From: Microtetraspora malaysiensis
GTDB taxonomy: Bacteria > Actinomycetota > Actinomycetes > Streptosporangiales > Streptosporangiaceae
Direction: 5' to 3'
Assembly: GCF_001528665.1 (NCBI RefSeq)
Contig: NZ_BBYJ01000039.1
Span: 1-64,000 of the forward strand
DNA length: 64,000 nucleotides
Program-made: the position numbers and the translations under genes
In this document: positions 7,940 to 16,698 of the stretch, piece after piece
How the letters are laid out: every line of letters begins with the position of its first letter
Numbering within the stretch: position 1 is the first letter of the stretch
Notes under the pieces: model-generated
Told to the model about the DNA's origin: nothing
The model's input: the letters and a program-made list of their open reading frames with translations, nothing else
The model's database searches: none

Positions 7940-9330
7940 GGGACTGTAAGAACAACGGTGTAACTCCTGATTAAGGAGACACCTGTGACGAGTACGGTGA
8001 CCCAGGCATCCGAAACGACGGACCTGGAGGACGCCGCGGTGACGCGGAAAGAGCACAAAGCGTCGGATCGCGAGCTGGTGGCCAAGCTGGTCGACCAGGC
8101 CCGCACCGAAGGGCTCGAACTGGTCGGTGAGAACGGACTGCTGGGCCGGCTGACCAAGCTGGTGCTGGAGTCGGCGCTGGAAGGCGAGATCACCGACCAC
8201 CTCGGCTACGACAAGCACGATCCGGCCGGTCACGGCAGCGGCAACACCCGCAACGGCACCCGCACCAAGACGGTCATCACCGATGTCGGGCCGGTTGAGA
8301 TCGCGGTTCCCCGAGACCGAGACGCCAGCTTTGAACCGAAGATCGTGCGCAAGCGGCAGCGGCGCCTGTCCGGTGTCGATGAGATGGTCATCTCGCTTGC
8401 CGCCAAGGGCCTGACCACCGGTGAGATCTCCGCTCACCTGGCCGAGGTCTACGGCGCCGAGGTCTCCAGGCAGACGATCTCCACCATCACCGACAAGGTG
8501 ATCGAGGGCATGGCCGAGTGGCAGAACCGGCCGCTGGACCCCGTCTACCCGGTCGTGTTCATCGACGCCATCCACGTGAAGATCCGCGATGGGCAGGTCG
8601 CCAACCGGCCCATCTACGTCGCCTTGGCGGTCACGGTGGACGGCGAGCGCGACATTCTCGGGCTGTGGGCCGGCGACGGCGGCGAGGGCGCCAAGTTCTG
8701 GCTGCATGTGCTGACCGAGATCAAGAACCGGGGCGTCGGGGATGCGCTCATGCTGGTCTGCGACGGCCTCAAAGGGCTGCCGCAGGCCATTGAGCAGGTC
8801 TGGCCTCAGGCTGTGGTGCAGACCTGTGTGGTGCACCTGCTGCGCGCATCCTTCCGCTACGCCGGCCGCCAGCACTGGGACGCGATCGCCAAGGCGCTGC
8901 GGCCGGTCTACACCGCGCCGACGGAGGCCGCCGCGCGGGAGCGGTTCGACGAGTTCACCGAGGCCTGGGGCGAGAAGTATCCGGCGATCGTCAAGCTGTG
9001 GGAGGACGCCTGGGCCGAGTTCGTGCCCTTCCTCAACTTCGATGTCGAGATCCGGCGGGTGATCTGCTCGACGAACGCGATCGAGTCGGTCAACGCCCGC
9101 ATCCGCCGGGCGGTCAAGGCCCGCGGCCACTTCCCCAACGAGCAGGGGGCGCTCAAGTGCGTCTACATGGCGATCATGAGCCTGGACCCGACCGGTAAGG
9201 GCCGCAAACGCTGGGTAACCCGCTGGAAGGCCGCCCTCAACGCCTTCGCCATCGCCTTCGAAGGCCGCCTGACCCCAACCGCCCAGTAGAGCCAATCAAA
9301 ACCGAGTTACGCCGTTGATTGGACAGACCC
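7940..9330 (+). mobile_element. IS256-family insertion sequence
   Basis: About 1391 bp. The left end (GGGACTGTAAGAACAACGG, continuing GTGTAACTC, from 7940) and the inverted right end (GGGTCTGTCCAATCAACGG, continuing CGTAACTC, ending at 9330) form imperfect terminal inverted repeats. It holds one intact transposase gene. I see no matching 8-9 bp target duplication (left flank TAGCCTT, right flank ATGATCC), which fits insertion followed by deletion of flanking DNA. The right end abuts the integrase coding sequence and has removed its 5' part. Confidence 0.85.
7985..9289 (+). CDS. IS256-family (mutator-type) transposase
   Basis: 434 residues from a GTG preceded by AAGGAG. The DDE catalytic triad is visible: Asp in VVFIDAIHVKIRDG (about residue 195), Asp in LMLVCDGLKGLP (about 260), and Glu in STNAIESVNARIRR (about 365). 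The Cys-His block of the insertion domain is present (QTCVVHLLRAS). Length and motifs are complete, so the element may still be active. Its promoter and ends lie at 7940-7984. Confidence 0.95.
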   Translation: MTSTVTQASETTDLEDAAVTRKEHKASDRELVAKLVDQARTEGLELVGENGLLGRLTKLVLESALEGEITDHLGYDKHDPAGHGSGNTRNGTRTKTVITDVGPVEIAVPRDRDASFEPKIVRKRQRRLSGVDEMVISLAAKGLTTGEISAHLAEVYGAEVSRQTISTITDKVIEGMAEWQNRPLDPVYPVVFIDAIHVKIRDGQVANRPIYVALAVTVDGERDILGLWAGDGGEGAKFWLHVLTEIKNRGVGDALMLVCDGLKGLPQAIEQVWPQAVVQTCVVHLLRASFRYAGRQHWDAIAKALRPVYTAPTEAAARERFDEFTEAWGEKYPAIVKLWEDAWAEFVPFLNFDVEIRRVICSTNAIESVNARIRRAVKARGHFPNEQGALKCVYMAIMSLDPTGKGRKRWVTRWKAALNAFAIAFEGRLTPTAQ

Positions 9331-10314
9331 ATGATCCGTCAGTGGCGGGCCGACCTGCTCGGCAATGGCGTCTCGGTGTCGATGGCGGCCAAGGCATACC
9401 GGCTGCTGCGGGCGGTGTTGATGACGGCGGCTGAGGATGATCACATCATCCCGGCCAACCCGTGTCGGATCCGCGGGGCCGGCGACGAGCACCCAGAGGA
9501 ACGCCCGGTGCTCACCGTGGCCCAGGTCTTCGAGCTGGCCGACCGCGTGGGCCGTCGTCCTGTCGGCAACGTCCGCAAGCTCAGGGATGGTGCCTACCGG
9601 TTGCGCTTCCAGCGGAACGGCGAGATGCGCACCCATCCCGAGCATTTCCACAGCCGTGCTGATGCCGAGCGAGCGCTATGGAAGATGGGCACGGACGGCC
9701 GGGCCGACTCCACCCAGGACCGGCGGTTCCGCGCCCTGGTCCTGCTGGCGACCTTCGCGAGCCTGAGATGGGGTGAGGTGAGCGCGCTACGCCGTAGTGA
9801 CATCGACCTCGACGCGGGGACCGTGCGCGTCCGAGCCGCCTTCGTCGAGCGCTCCACGGGGGAGCTGGTCCTTGGCCCGCCCAAGTCCAAGGCGGGACGG
9901 CGGATCGTCGGCCTCCCACAGCCCATCGTCCAGGCGCTCAAGGAGCACATCGCGACCTACGTCCAGGACGAGCCGGGCGCGCTGCTCTTCCCAGGCGCGA
10001 AGGGCGGGGCGCTGCGGCGGAGCGGCTTCAACACCCGTACGCGGTGGGTGGACGTGGTCAAGGAGATGGGGATGCCGGGACTTCACTTTCATGACCTTCG
10101 TCACACCGGCAACATGCTGGCCGCTGAGTCAGGCGCGGGCCTCAAGGACCTGATGGCCCGGATGGGGCACGACAACGTGCGCGCGGCCATGATCTATCAG
10201 CACGCGGTACGCGGGGCGGACAAGGCGATCACGGATGCGATCGAGCGGCAGATCACCGGGCGCGATGGCGACGAGGACGGTCGCTCCGGTGAGGTCCTGG
10301 TTCCGGTGGGCTGA
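9331..10314 (+). pseudogene. Tyrosine site-specific integrase, 5'-truncated by IS256
   Basis: The coding frame runs straight out of the IS right end into about 327 codons. Present are part of the core-binding domain (QWRADLLGNGVSVSMAAKAYRLLR in two pieces) and the full catalytic domain: Arg in TFASLRWGEV, Lys in GPPKSKAGRR, HDLRHTG, MGHDN and the nucleophile Tyr in MIYQHAV. The roughly 100 N-terminal residues expected of this family are missing. About residues 75-130 contain an extra arm-like segment between core-binding and catalytic domains. It would have integrated the element into the adjoining tRNA-Gly gene. Confidence 0.85.
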
Positions 10315-10320
10315 TCAGAG

Positions 10321-10342
10321 CTAATGGCACGTTAATGGCACG
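10321..10342 (+). repeat. Paired arm-type repeats (TAATGGCACG)
   Basis: CTAATGGCACG and TTAATGGCACG lie in tandem seven bases after the integrase stop. The same pair closes the arms at 190-318 and 3946-4076 and, diverged, at 2241-2392 and 5431-5453. The spacing and doubled nature suit integrase arm-binding sites on one side of the attachment site (inference). Confidence 0.6.
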
Positions 10343-10370
10343 CGAAGATCGATCAGCTCAGAAAACAATC

Positions 10371-10408
10371 AAGGCCCGGGTCGGGAATGTGTCCCTGACC
10401 TGGGCCTT
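10371..10408. terminator. Terminator between integrase and tRNA-Gly
   Basis: AAGGCCCGGGTC pairs with GACCTGGGCCTT across an inner GGGA/TCCC stem, giving a 12-bp stem with one wobble. It lies downstream of both the integrase and the convergent tRNA gene, so it probably ends transcription from both sides. Confidence 0.7.
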
Positions 10409-10414
10409 CGCTCA

Positions 10415-10488
10415 TGGAGCGGGTGACGGGAATCGAACCCGCGCTGTCAGCTTGGGAAGCTGATGTTCTGCCATTGAACTACACCCGC
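10415..10488 (-). tRNA. tRNA-Gly (anticodon CCC), target of the integrated elements
   Basis: A 74-nt cloverleaf: acceptor GCGGGTG (10488-10482) pairs with CACCCGC (10425-10419), the anticodon stem TCAGC/GCTGA encloses loop TTCCCAA with anticodon CCC, the TPsiC arm has GGTTCGATTCC, and the 3' CCA is encoded (10417-10415). The 3' half is duplicated at 2241-2280 and, shorter, at 190 and 3946, which identifies it as the attachment target. The gene stays intact because the element supplies the 3' end. Confidence 0.95.
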
Positions 10489-10702
10489 ATCGGCTGTTCT
10501 GAGGAGCAACCGCGACCAACACTCTAGCGGAAACTCGGCATGGTGATGCCGTCGAGGGTGAGAAGTTTTGACGGCCTCCCCTTCCTGGGCCGGACGCCGC
10601 GACCTCGAAGGCGGTCGACCGGTCCTGGGGTTCGAGTGGCCGGAGGTGCTTCCTGTGGATGTCCGCGACCGGGGCTGAGTGGGGGCGGTTACCCTTGCAC
10701 GC

Positions 10703-11278
10703 GTGTTGCTTTCCGACCGTGACATCCGTGCCGAAATCGAGACCGGACGGGTCAAGATCGACCCGTACGAACCGGAGATGATCCAGCCGTCCAGTGTGGA
10801 CGTGCGGCTGGACCGGTTCTTCCGGGTGTTCGAGAACCACCGGTACCCGCACATCGATCCGGCCATGGAGCAGCCCGACCTCACCCGCCTGGTCGAGCCG
10901 GAGGGCGACGAGCCGTTCATCCTGCATCCGGGCGAGTTCGTGCTGGCCAGCACGTACGAGGTGATCAGCCTTCCCGACGACATCGCGTCCCGGCTTGAGG
11001 GCAAGTCGAGCCTGGGCCGCCTCGGCCTGCTCACCCACTCGACGGCCGGTTTCATCGACCCGGGCTTCGAGGGGCATGTCACTCTGGAGTTGTCCAACGT
11101 GGCCACCTTGCCGATCAAGCTGTGGCCGGGCATGAAGATCGGTCAGCTCTGCATGTTCCGGCTCAGCTCGCCCGCGGAGTTCCCGTACGGCTCCCATCGG
11201 TACGGCTCCCGCTACCAGGGGCAGCGCGGGCCGACGCCGAGCCGGTCGTTCCTGAACTTCCACCGCACGAAGGTGTGA
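10703..11278 (+). CDS. dcd: dCTP deaminase
   Basis: 191 residues from the GTG at 10703, which gives the usual start [12 protein letters not shown]. dCTP deaminase makes dUTP for thymidylate synthesis; actinobacterial members may also hydrolyse dUTP. Family motifs: [10 protein letters not shown], the nucleotide-binding [11 protein letters not shown], and the catalytic Glu region [18 protein letters not shown]. Full length. An in-frame GTG at 10679 would add eight residues without homology. Stands alone just past the tRNA-Gly gene, marking return to core chromosome. Confidence 0.95.
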   Translation: MLLSDRDIRAEIETGRVKIDPYEPEMIQPSSVDVRLDRFFRVFENHRYPHIDPAMEQPDLTRLVEPEGDEPFILHPGEFVLASTYEVISLPDDIASRLEGKSSLGRLGLLTHSTAGFIDPGFEGHVTLELSNVATLPIKLWPGMKIGQLCMFRLSSPAEFPYGSHRYGSRYQGQRGPTPSRSFLNFHRTKV

Positions 11279-11453
11279 GTCGCCGGTTCACCGGCGGCAC
11301 CGTGCTTCACCAGCGTCTATGTATTAACAGATGACTACGGGGCAGCGATGAGCTTGTTACGAGCAGGCATGCATACCCTTAAGTTCGCATCCCATCCGGT
11401 TACCCGTACTCTTCTCTGCGGACTATCCCCGCACCTCACCTCTGGAGAATGAC

Positions 11454-12071
11454 GTGCGCATGCGTCTCACGCCCCGTGAGGACAGCTATTACGACTTGTT
11501 CGCCGACTCCGCGAACAACCTCGTCACCGCATCCCGGTTCCTGGTAGAGATCATCAGCGACGGGTCGGACCGGGAGGCCCTGGCCGACAAGATGCGGGCC
11601 TGCGAACACGCGGGTGACGAGCGCACTCACGCGATCATGAAGCGGCTCAACGAGAGCTTCATCACGCCGTTCGACCGCGAGGACATCTACCGCCTCGCCT
11701 CGAACCTCGACGACGTGATGGACTACATGGAGGCCGCCGCCGACCTGATCGTCCTGTACCAGATCGACCACCTGCCCAAAGAGGTCGTCCGCCAGGTGGA
11801 GGTGTTGGAGAGGGCCGCCGAGCTGACCGCCGACGCCATGCCGCGGCTGCGCTCGATGCAGAACCTCAACGAGTACTGGATCGAGATCAACCGTCTTGAG
11901 AACCAGGCCGACCAGGTCTATCGCCGGCTGCTCGCCAAGCTTTTCAGCGGTGAGTACGAGGCGCTCATGGTCATGAAGATGCGCGAGATCATCGAGCAGC
12001 TCGAGCTCGCCGCCGACGCGTTCGAGCACGTGGCGAACACGATCGAGTCGATCGCGGTCAAGGAAAGCTAA
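11454..12071 (+). CDS. DUF47 (PhoU-like) Pit accessory protein
   Basis: 205 residues, GTG start with GGAG upstream. It is predicted all-helical, with ACEHAGDERTHAIMKRL, FDREDIYRLASNLDDVMDYMEA (in pieces) and a C-terminal AADAFEHVANTIESIAV, the DUF47 signature related to PhoU. Such proteins regulate or assist the low-affinity phosphate transporter encoded next to them. The pit start codon follows this stop directly (TAAGTG), so the two are translationally coupled. Confidence 0.9.
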   Translation: MRMRLTPREDSYYDLFADSANNLVTASRFLVEIISDGSDREALADKMRACEHAGDERTHAIMKRLNESFITPFDREDIYRLASNLDDVMDYMEAAADLIVLYQIDHLPKEVVRQVEVLERAAELTADAMPRLRSMQNLNEYWIEINRLENQADQVYRRLLAKLFSGEYEALMVMKMREIIEQLELAADAFEHVANTIESIAVKES

Positions 12072-13070
12072 GTGGAGCTCGCACTTATCATCGGCGTCAT
12101 CGCCATCGCCCTGGTGTTCGACTACACCAACGGCTTTCATGACGCCGCGAACGCGATCGCGACCTCGGTCTCCACGCGGGCGCTGACCCCGCGGATCGCG
12201 TTGCTCCTCGCCGCCGTGATGAATTTCATCGGCGCGCACCTCGGCACCGCGGTCGCGCAGACCGTCGGCAAGGGGATCATCGACGCGCCCAACGGCGCGC
12301 ACGGCCTGGTGGTCGTGGCCGGCGCCCTCATCGGGGCGATCGTCTGGAATCTCATCACCTGGTACTTCGGCCTGCCGTCGTCCAGCAGCCACGCCCTGAT
12401 CGGTGGCCTGGTCGGCTCCGCCCTCGCCGCCAGCGCGACCGTGCACTGGTCCGGCGTGGTGCAGAAGGTCGTCATCCCCATGGTCGTGTCGCCCATCCTC
12501 GGGTTCGGGCTGGGCGGCCTCGTCATGATCGCCATTTTGTGGATCTTCCGTAAGTCCAACCCGCATCGCACCAGCCGGGGCTTCCGCTTCGTCCAGCCGG
12601 TGTCCGCGGCCGCCATCGCGCTCGGCCACGGTCTCCAGGACGCGCAGAAGACGATGGGCGTCATCTTCCTCTCGCTCGTCGTCGGCGGCTACGTCTCCCC
12701 GGACGCCGACATCCCCGAGTGGGTCATCACGGCCTCGGCCGCCGCCATCTCCCTCGGCACGTACGCCGGAGGCTGGCGCATCATGCGGACCATGGGACGG
12801 CGGATCATCCACCTCGACCCGCCGCGCGGGTTCGCGGCGGAGGCCGCGGCCTCGTCGGTCCTCTACACGGCCGCGATCGGATTCGGCGCGCCGATCTCGA
12901 CCACCCACACCATGACCACCGCGATCATGGGTGTGGGCGCGACCAAGCGCCTCTCGGCCGTGCGATGGGGGATCGCCGGCAACATCGTGACCGCCTGGGT
13001 GCTCACGATCCCCGCCGCCGCGCTGGTGTCCGCGCTCGCCTATCTCGGCCTGCACTGGATCGTGGAGTAG
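12072..13070 (+). CDS. pit: Inorganic phosphate transporter, Pit family
   Basis: 332 residues with about ten membrane helices. Both PiT family signature copies are present: DYTNGFHDAANAIATSVSTR near the N-terminus and GFGAPISTTHTMT in the C-terminal half, plus GLPSSSSHALIGGLVGS. It co-transports phosphate with protons as a metal-phosphate complex. GTG start immediately after the DUF47 gene. A hairpin at 13084-13109 ends the transcript. Confidence 0.95.
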   Translation: MELALIIGVIAIALVFDYTNGFHDAANAIATSVSTRALTPRIALLLAAVMNFIGAHLGTAVAQTVGKGIIDAPNGAHGLVVVAGALIGAIVWNLITWYFGLPSSSSHALIGGLVGSALAASATVHWSGVVQKVVIPMVVSPILGFGLGGLVMIAILWIFRKSNPHRTSRGFRFVQPVSAAAIALGHGLQDAQKTMGVIFLSLVVGGYVSPDADIPEWVITASAAAISLGTYAGGWRIMRTMGRRIIHLDPPRGFAAEAAASSVLYTAAIGFGAPISTTHTMTTAIMGVGATKRLSAVRWGIAGNIVTAWVLTIPAAALVSALAYLGLHWIVE

Positions 13071-13083
13071 CGGCCCCGACGGG

Positions 13084-13109
13084 GGACCGGCCCTTCGGCG
13101 GGCCGGTCC
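13084..13109. terminator. Shared terminator between pit and mshD
   Basis: GGACCGGCCC and GGGCCGGTCC form a perfect 10-bp stem around a TTCGGC loop between two convergent genes, so it can serve both strands. No long U-tract follows, as is common in high-GC actinomycetes. Confidence 0.75.
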
Positions 13110-13126
13110 GGGACGTCGCGGGCGAC

Positions 13127-14059
13127 TCAGCGGCGATACATCACGTCCGTGTTCCATCGGGTGAACCCGAGCGACTCGTACAGCCTGATCGCCGGCCGGT
13201 TCTCCTCGTCCACGTACAGCATCACCTGGGCGAGGCCGCGCGAACGCAGGTGCTCGATACCGGTGAGCGTCAGCGCGCGGCCGAGCCCCGATCCCTGCTC
13301 GGCGGGGTCCACGCCGACCACGTAGACCTCGCCGACGGGCTCGGCGTCCTGCCCCTCGCCGCCGTGGACCTTGGTCCAGTGGAAACCGGCGAGGGAGTCG
13401 TCCCGTACGGCGAGGAAGAAGCCGTCCGGGTCGAACCACGACTCTCCCTCGCGGAGCTCCAGGTCCTCGATCGTCCACGCGCCCTGCTCGGGGTGCGCGG
13501 CGAAGGCACGGGCGTTGAGCGCGAGCCACGCGTGCTCGTCCTTCCCCGGGACGAACGCGCGCAGCCGTACGCCGTCGGGCACGGTCACGGCGGGGAGCGG
13601 CGCGTCCAGCGGGCGGCGCATCTGCCACAGCGACCTGGCGCGGGTGAGCCCGGCGGAGGCGGCGAGCGCGGCGGCGCCGGGGTGGTCGCCGTGCGCCCAG
13701 ACGCGGACCCGTCCGCCGGTCTCCGCGAGCACCGCGTCGAGCAACTGCCGCCCGAGGCCGCGGCGGCGGAGCGCCGGGCGGACGACCAGCTCCCCGCCGG
13801 ATCCCTCGACGGGGTCGGCGGGATCCAGATGCGCGAACCCGGCGAGCGTGTCACCGTCGTACAGGAGTACGGCCCGGGCCCCCGGCTCGGCGCCGTGGTG
13901 TACTTGCAACATCGTGTGCTCGTTCAGCGGGCGAACCCCGTCGGCCTCCGTGGCCTCCCGAACCAGGTCCAGGATGTCGGAGACCTGCCGGTCATCGAGT
14001 CGTCCTCCGGTCACCACACGCACGTCCACGTCGCGTACCTCAGTTCCCTCTAGTGGCAA
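13127..14059 (-). CDS. mshD: Mycothiol synthase (acetyl-CoA:Cys-GlcN-Ins acetyltransferase)
   Basis: 310 residues with two GNAT domains in tandem. The first has VRPALRRRGLGRQLLD, the second VGVDPAEQGSGLGRALTL and the family ending LYESLGFTRWNTDVMYR. MshD performs the last step of mycothiol synthesis, acetylating cysteinyl-glucosaminyl-inositol. A second mycothiol gene, mshA, lies 39 kb away. The ATG at 14059 is used; a GTG about ten codons in, preceded by a GAGG run, is an alternative. Convergent with pit. Confidence 0.93.
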   Translation of the reverse strand: MPLEGTEVRDVDVRVVTGGRLDDRQVSDILDLVREATEADGVRPLNEHTMLQVHHGAEPGARAVLLYDGDTLAGFAHLDPADPVEGSGGELVVRPALRRRGLGRQLLDAVLAETGGRVRVWAHGDHPGAAALAASAGLTRARSLWQMRRPLDAPLPAVTVPDGVRLRAFVPGKDEHAWLALNARAFAAHPEQGAWTIEDLELREGESWFDPDGFFLAVRDDSLAGFHWTKVHGGEGQDAEPVGEVYVVGVDPAEQGSGLGRALTLTGIEHLRSRGLAQVMLYVDEENRPAIRLYESLGFTRWNTDVMYRR

Positions 14060-14138
14060 AAGCCGCCATCATGACGCGTGGCGAATCGTTGTTTCTTCGC
14101 CATCTCATGTAAAGGTCGCGGCCCTAGTGTCGTGTTCC

Positions 14139-15911
14139 ATGACCTCTCGCACCCTTCTTCGCTTTGCGGTGGCGGGCGTCGCCGCGGCGACGGGCCTGGC
14201 GATCGCCGTGTACCCCGCGGCCGCCTCGCAGACCGCGCAGACTCCCCCTCCCAAGCAGATCCGCCTGCTCACGATCAACGACTTCCACGGCAACCTGGAG
14301 ACCCCGACCGGGTCCAGCGGCCGCATCGTCAACGAGACGGGCGTGACGGTCCAGGCCGCGGGCGGCGCGGCCTACCTCGCCACCGCGATCAAGCAGAGCC
14401 GCCTCCCGGGCCGGACCGACGTCGTCGCGGCCGGCGACCTGATCGGCGCGTCGCCGCTGGTCTCGGCGGCGTTCCACGACGAGCCCACTGTGCAGGTGCT
14501 CGGTGAGCTGGGGCTTGACGTCTCCTCCGTCGGCAACCACGAGTTCGACGAGGGGCTGAGCGAGCTGCAGCGCCTGCAGAAGGGCGGCTGCCACCCCACG
14601 GACGGCTGCTCGCCCGCGGGTAAGTGGAAGGGCGCCGATTACGAGTACATCGGGGCCAACGTGGTCGACGACGCCGGCAAGAACGCGCTGCCGCCCATCG
14701 CGATCCGCGTCGTGAACGGCGTCAAGATCGGCTACATCGGCCTGGTGACCAAGACCACTCCGTCCATCGTGACGCCCGCCAGTATCGCGGGTCTCACCTT
14801 CCAGGACGAGGTCGAGGCCGGCAACCGGGCGGCCGCCTGGCTGAAGAAGCGTGGCGTCAACGTCATGGTGGCGCTGGTCCACGAGGGTGACTCGGTCGCC
14901 GCCAACCAGAGCCCGAACGCCTGCCCGCTGACCACGGGCGTGGGTAGGGCGATCGCCACCAAGCTCAGCGCGGACGTCGACCTCGTGGTCATGGGCCACT
15001 CGCACCAGGCCTACGTCTGCACGACCAAGGACCCGGCCGGCAACACCCGGTACTTCACCCAGGGGTCGTCCTTCGGCCGGGTGATGACCCAGATCGACTT
15101 CCGGGTGGACGCGAAGACCGGGGACGTCATCCGTTCCTCGGTGACGGCGGACAACAAGGTCGTCGCCGTGGACGGCGAGGCCAACAAGGGTCTCGACATC
15201 CCCAAGTACGCGGCCGACCGGAAGGTCGAGAAGCTCGTCTCGTACTGGACGTCGGCCGTCTCGACCAAGGCCAACGCGCCGGTCGGGAAGATCACGGCGG
15301 ACATCTCCAACGCCGTCCCGGCGGGCGGCAGCGGCGAGACCACGCTCGGTGACGTGATCGCGGACGCCCAGCTCGCGGCGGCCAAGAAGGACGGCGGCAA
15401 CGCCGACATCGCCCTGATGAACCCGGGCGGCGTCCGGACGCTCCTCACCTACGCCTCCTCCGAGGCGGGCGAGGGCGACGGGGTCGTCACGTACGGCGAG
15501 GCGTTCGCGGTGCAGCCGTTCAACAACCTGCTGCAGGCCGTCACGCTGACCGGCGCCCAGCTCAAGACCGTGCTGGAGCAGCAGTTCACGGGTGGCCCGA
15601 ACGCGCAGGCGTTCACCAAGATCCTGCAGCCGTCGTCCAACCTCAGCTACAGCTACAACGAGAGCGCGGCCTGGGGCTCCCGGATCTCCGAACTGAAGAT
15701 CGACGGCGTGGCGGTGGCCGACGGCCAGTCGGTCCGGGTCGCGGCCAACAACTTCCTGGTCTCGGGCGGTGACGCCTTCGCCGAGTTCACCAAGGGCACC
15801 GACCTGTGGACGTGGGACGGCGGCTTCGACGTGGACGCCTTCACCGCCTATCTCACGGCCAACTCTCCGCTGGCGCCGCCCGCGCTGACCCGCATCACCA
15901 AGATCGGCTGA
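14139..15911 (+). CDS. Secreted 5'-nucleotidase / 2',3'-cyclic phosphodiesterase (UshA type)
   Basis: 590 residues from the ATG at 14139, which puts a signal peptide (LLRFAVAGVAAATGLAIAV, then AAAS) first; the open frame continues upstream but only antisense to mshD. Metallophosphatase motifs follow in order: LTINDFHGNLE, AGDLIGASPL, VGNHEFDEG, VMGHSHQAY. The C-terminal nucleotide-binding domain has ALMNPGGVRT and YGEAFAVQPFNN. It dephosphorylates extracellular nucleotides, supplying phosphate and nucleosides. The Streptomyces counterpart lies in a similar neighbourhood. Confidence 0.9.
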   Translation: MTSRTLLRFAVAGVAAATGLAIAVYPAAASQTAQTPPPKQIRLLTINDFHGNLETPTGSSGRIVNETGVTVQAAGGAAYLATAIKQSRLPGRTDVVAAGDLIGASPLVSAAFHDEPTVQVLGELGLDVSSVGNHEFDEGLSELQRLQKGGCHPTDGCSPAGKWKGADYEYIGANVVDDAGKNALPPIAIRVVNGVKIGYIGLVTKTTPSIVTPASIAGLTFQDEVEAGNRAAAWLKKRGVNVMVALVHEGDSVAANQSPNACPLTTGVGRAIATKLSADVDLVVMGHSHQAYVCTTKDPAGNTRYFTQGSSFGRVMTQIDFRVDAKTGDVIRSSVTADNKVVAVDGEANKGLDIPKYAADRKVEKLVSYWTSAVSTKANAPVGKITADISNAVPAGGSGETTLGDVIADAQLAAAKKDGGNADIALMNPGGVRTLLTYASSEAGEGDGVVTYGEAFAVQPFNNLLQAVTLTGAQLKTVLEQQFTGGPNAQAFTKILQPSSNLSYSYNESAAWGSRISELKIDGVAVADGQSVRVAANNFLVSGGDAFAEFTKGTDLWTWDGGFDVDAFTAYLTANSPLAPPALTRITKIG

Positions 15912-15928
15912 GCCGTACGCCGATGAGG

Positions 15929-15955
15929 AGGCCCGTCCCGGCCCGGGGCGGGTCT
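15929..15955. terminator. Probable bidirectional terminator after the nucleotidase
   Basis: An imperfect inverted repeat (AGGCCCGTCCC ... GGGGCGGGTCT) lies between the convergent nucleotidase and glnR genes. No U-tract; assigned from position and stem only. Confidence 0.45.
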
Positions 15956-15978
15956 CGTCCGGTGGGCCTGCGAAAGGC

Positions 15979-16698
15979 TCAATTCCGGGCGGGTTCCGGG
16001 TTGTCGTTCTCGGCCTGTTCGCCCCCGCGGTCGGGGACGAAGCGGTAGCCGACGTTCCGGACCGTTCCGATGAGTGACTCGTACTCGGCCCCGAGCTTGG
16101 CGCGCAGTCGCCGGACGTGGACGTCCACCGTGCGGGTGCCGCCGAAGTAGTCGTAACCCCACACCTCCTGCAGCAGCTGGGCCCGGGTGAACACCCGGCC
16201 CGGGTGCTGCGCGAGGTATTTGAGCAGCTCGAACTCTTTGAAGGTCAGGTCGAGCGCGCGCCCGCGCAGCCGCGCGGTGTAGGTCGCCTCGTCGATCGCC
16301 AGGTCGCCGCTGCAGATCTCGTCCGGGACCTCGTCCGCGGCGGCCAGCGACAGCCGGCCGACGGCCATGCGCAGCCGGGCCTCGACCTCGGCCGGGCCGG
16401 CGCTGTCGAGCAGCACGTCGTCCACGCCCCACTCGGCCGTCATCGCGGCCAGTCCGCCCTCGGTGACGATCACCAGCAGCGGGCAGGTGAGCCCCGTGGT
16501 GCGCAGTAGCCGGCACAGCCCCTTCGCGTGAGCCAGTTCGCGGCGGGCGTCGACCAGGATGGCGTCGGCGGGCGGGGCGTCGATCAGGGCGGAGGCCTCC
16601 GCGGGCGCGACGCGTATGGAGTGCAGCAGCAGGCCGAGTGCGGGCAGCACCTCGGCGGAGGGTTCCAGCGCGTTCGTCAGCAGGAGCAGATTGCTCAC
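15979..16698 (-). CDS. glnR: Nitrogen-metabolism global regulator GlnR (OmpR-type)
   Basis: 239 residues from the GTG at 16696-16698, chosen because AGGAGG lies eight bases upstream and it gives the characteristic start [18 protein letters not shown]. The N-terminal receiver-like domain ([17 protein letters not shown]) is the atypical one known for GlnR. The C-terminal winged helix is typical ([37 protein letters not shown]). GlnR switches ammonium-assimilation genes in actinomycetes. The near-verbatim family wording makes orthology secure. Monocistronic, convergent with the nucleotidase. Confidence 0.95.
   Translation of the reverse strand: MSNLLLLTNALEPSAEVLPALGLLLHSIRVAPAEASALIDAPPADAILVDARRELAHAKGLCRLLRTTGLTCPLLVIVTEGGLAAMTAEWGVDDVLLDSAGPAEVEARLRMAVGRLSLAAADEVPDEICSGDLAIDEATYTARLRGRALDLTFKEFELLKYLAQHPGRVFTRAQLLQEVWGYDYFGGTRTVDVHVRRLRAKLGAEYESLIGTVRNVGYRFVPDRGGEQAENDNPEPARN

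Larger units (their letters stand above)
190..10414. mobile_element. Tandem array of decayed integrative elements at tRNA-Gly(CCC)
   Basis: Three left ends start at 190, 2241 and 3946. Each is a copy of part of the tRNA-Gly 3' half followed by a related arm of about 110 bp. Two right ends, each an integrase 3' portion followed by a doubled arm-type repeat, end at 5453 and 10342. The intact tRNA gene closes the array at 10415-10488. The layout predicts units of about 2.05, 1.7 and 6.5 kb with only a few genes each. Such int-less units resemble cis-mobilizable elements (inference). No unit now has a complete integrase. Confidence 0.6.

Noticed and set aside
7256-9295. Very long minus-strand open frame across the tautomerase and IS256
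   Set aside because: Antisense shadow produced by high third-position GC; no domain in its translation.
11436-13628. 730-codon minus-strand open frame opposite the phosphate transporter
   Set aside because: Antisense to DUF47, pit and mshD; low-complexity translation.
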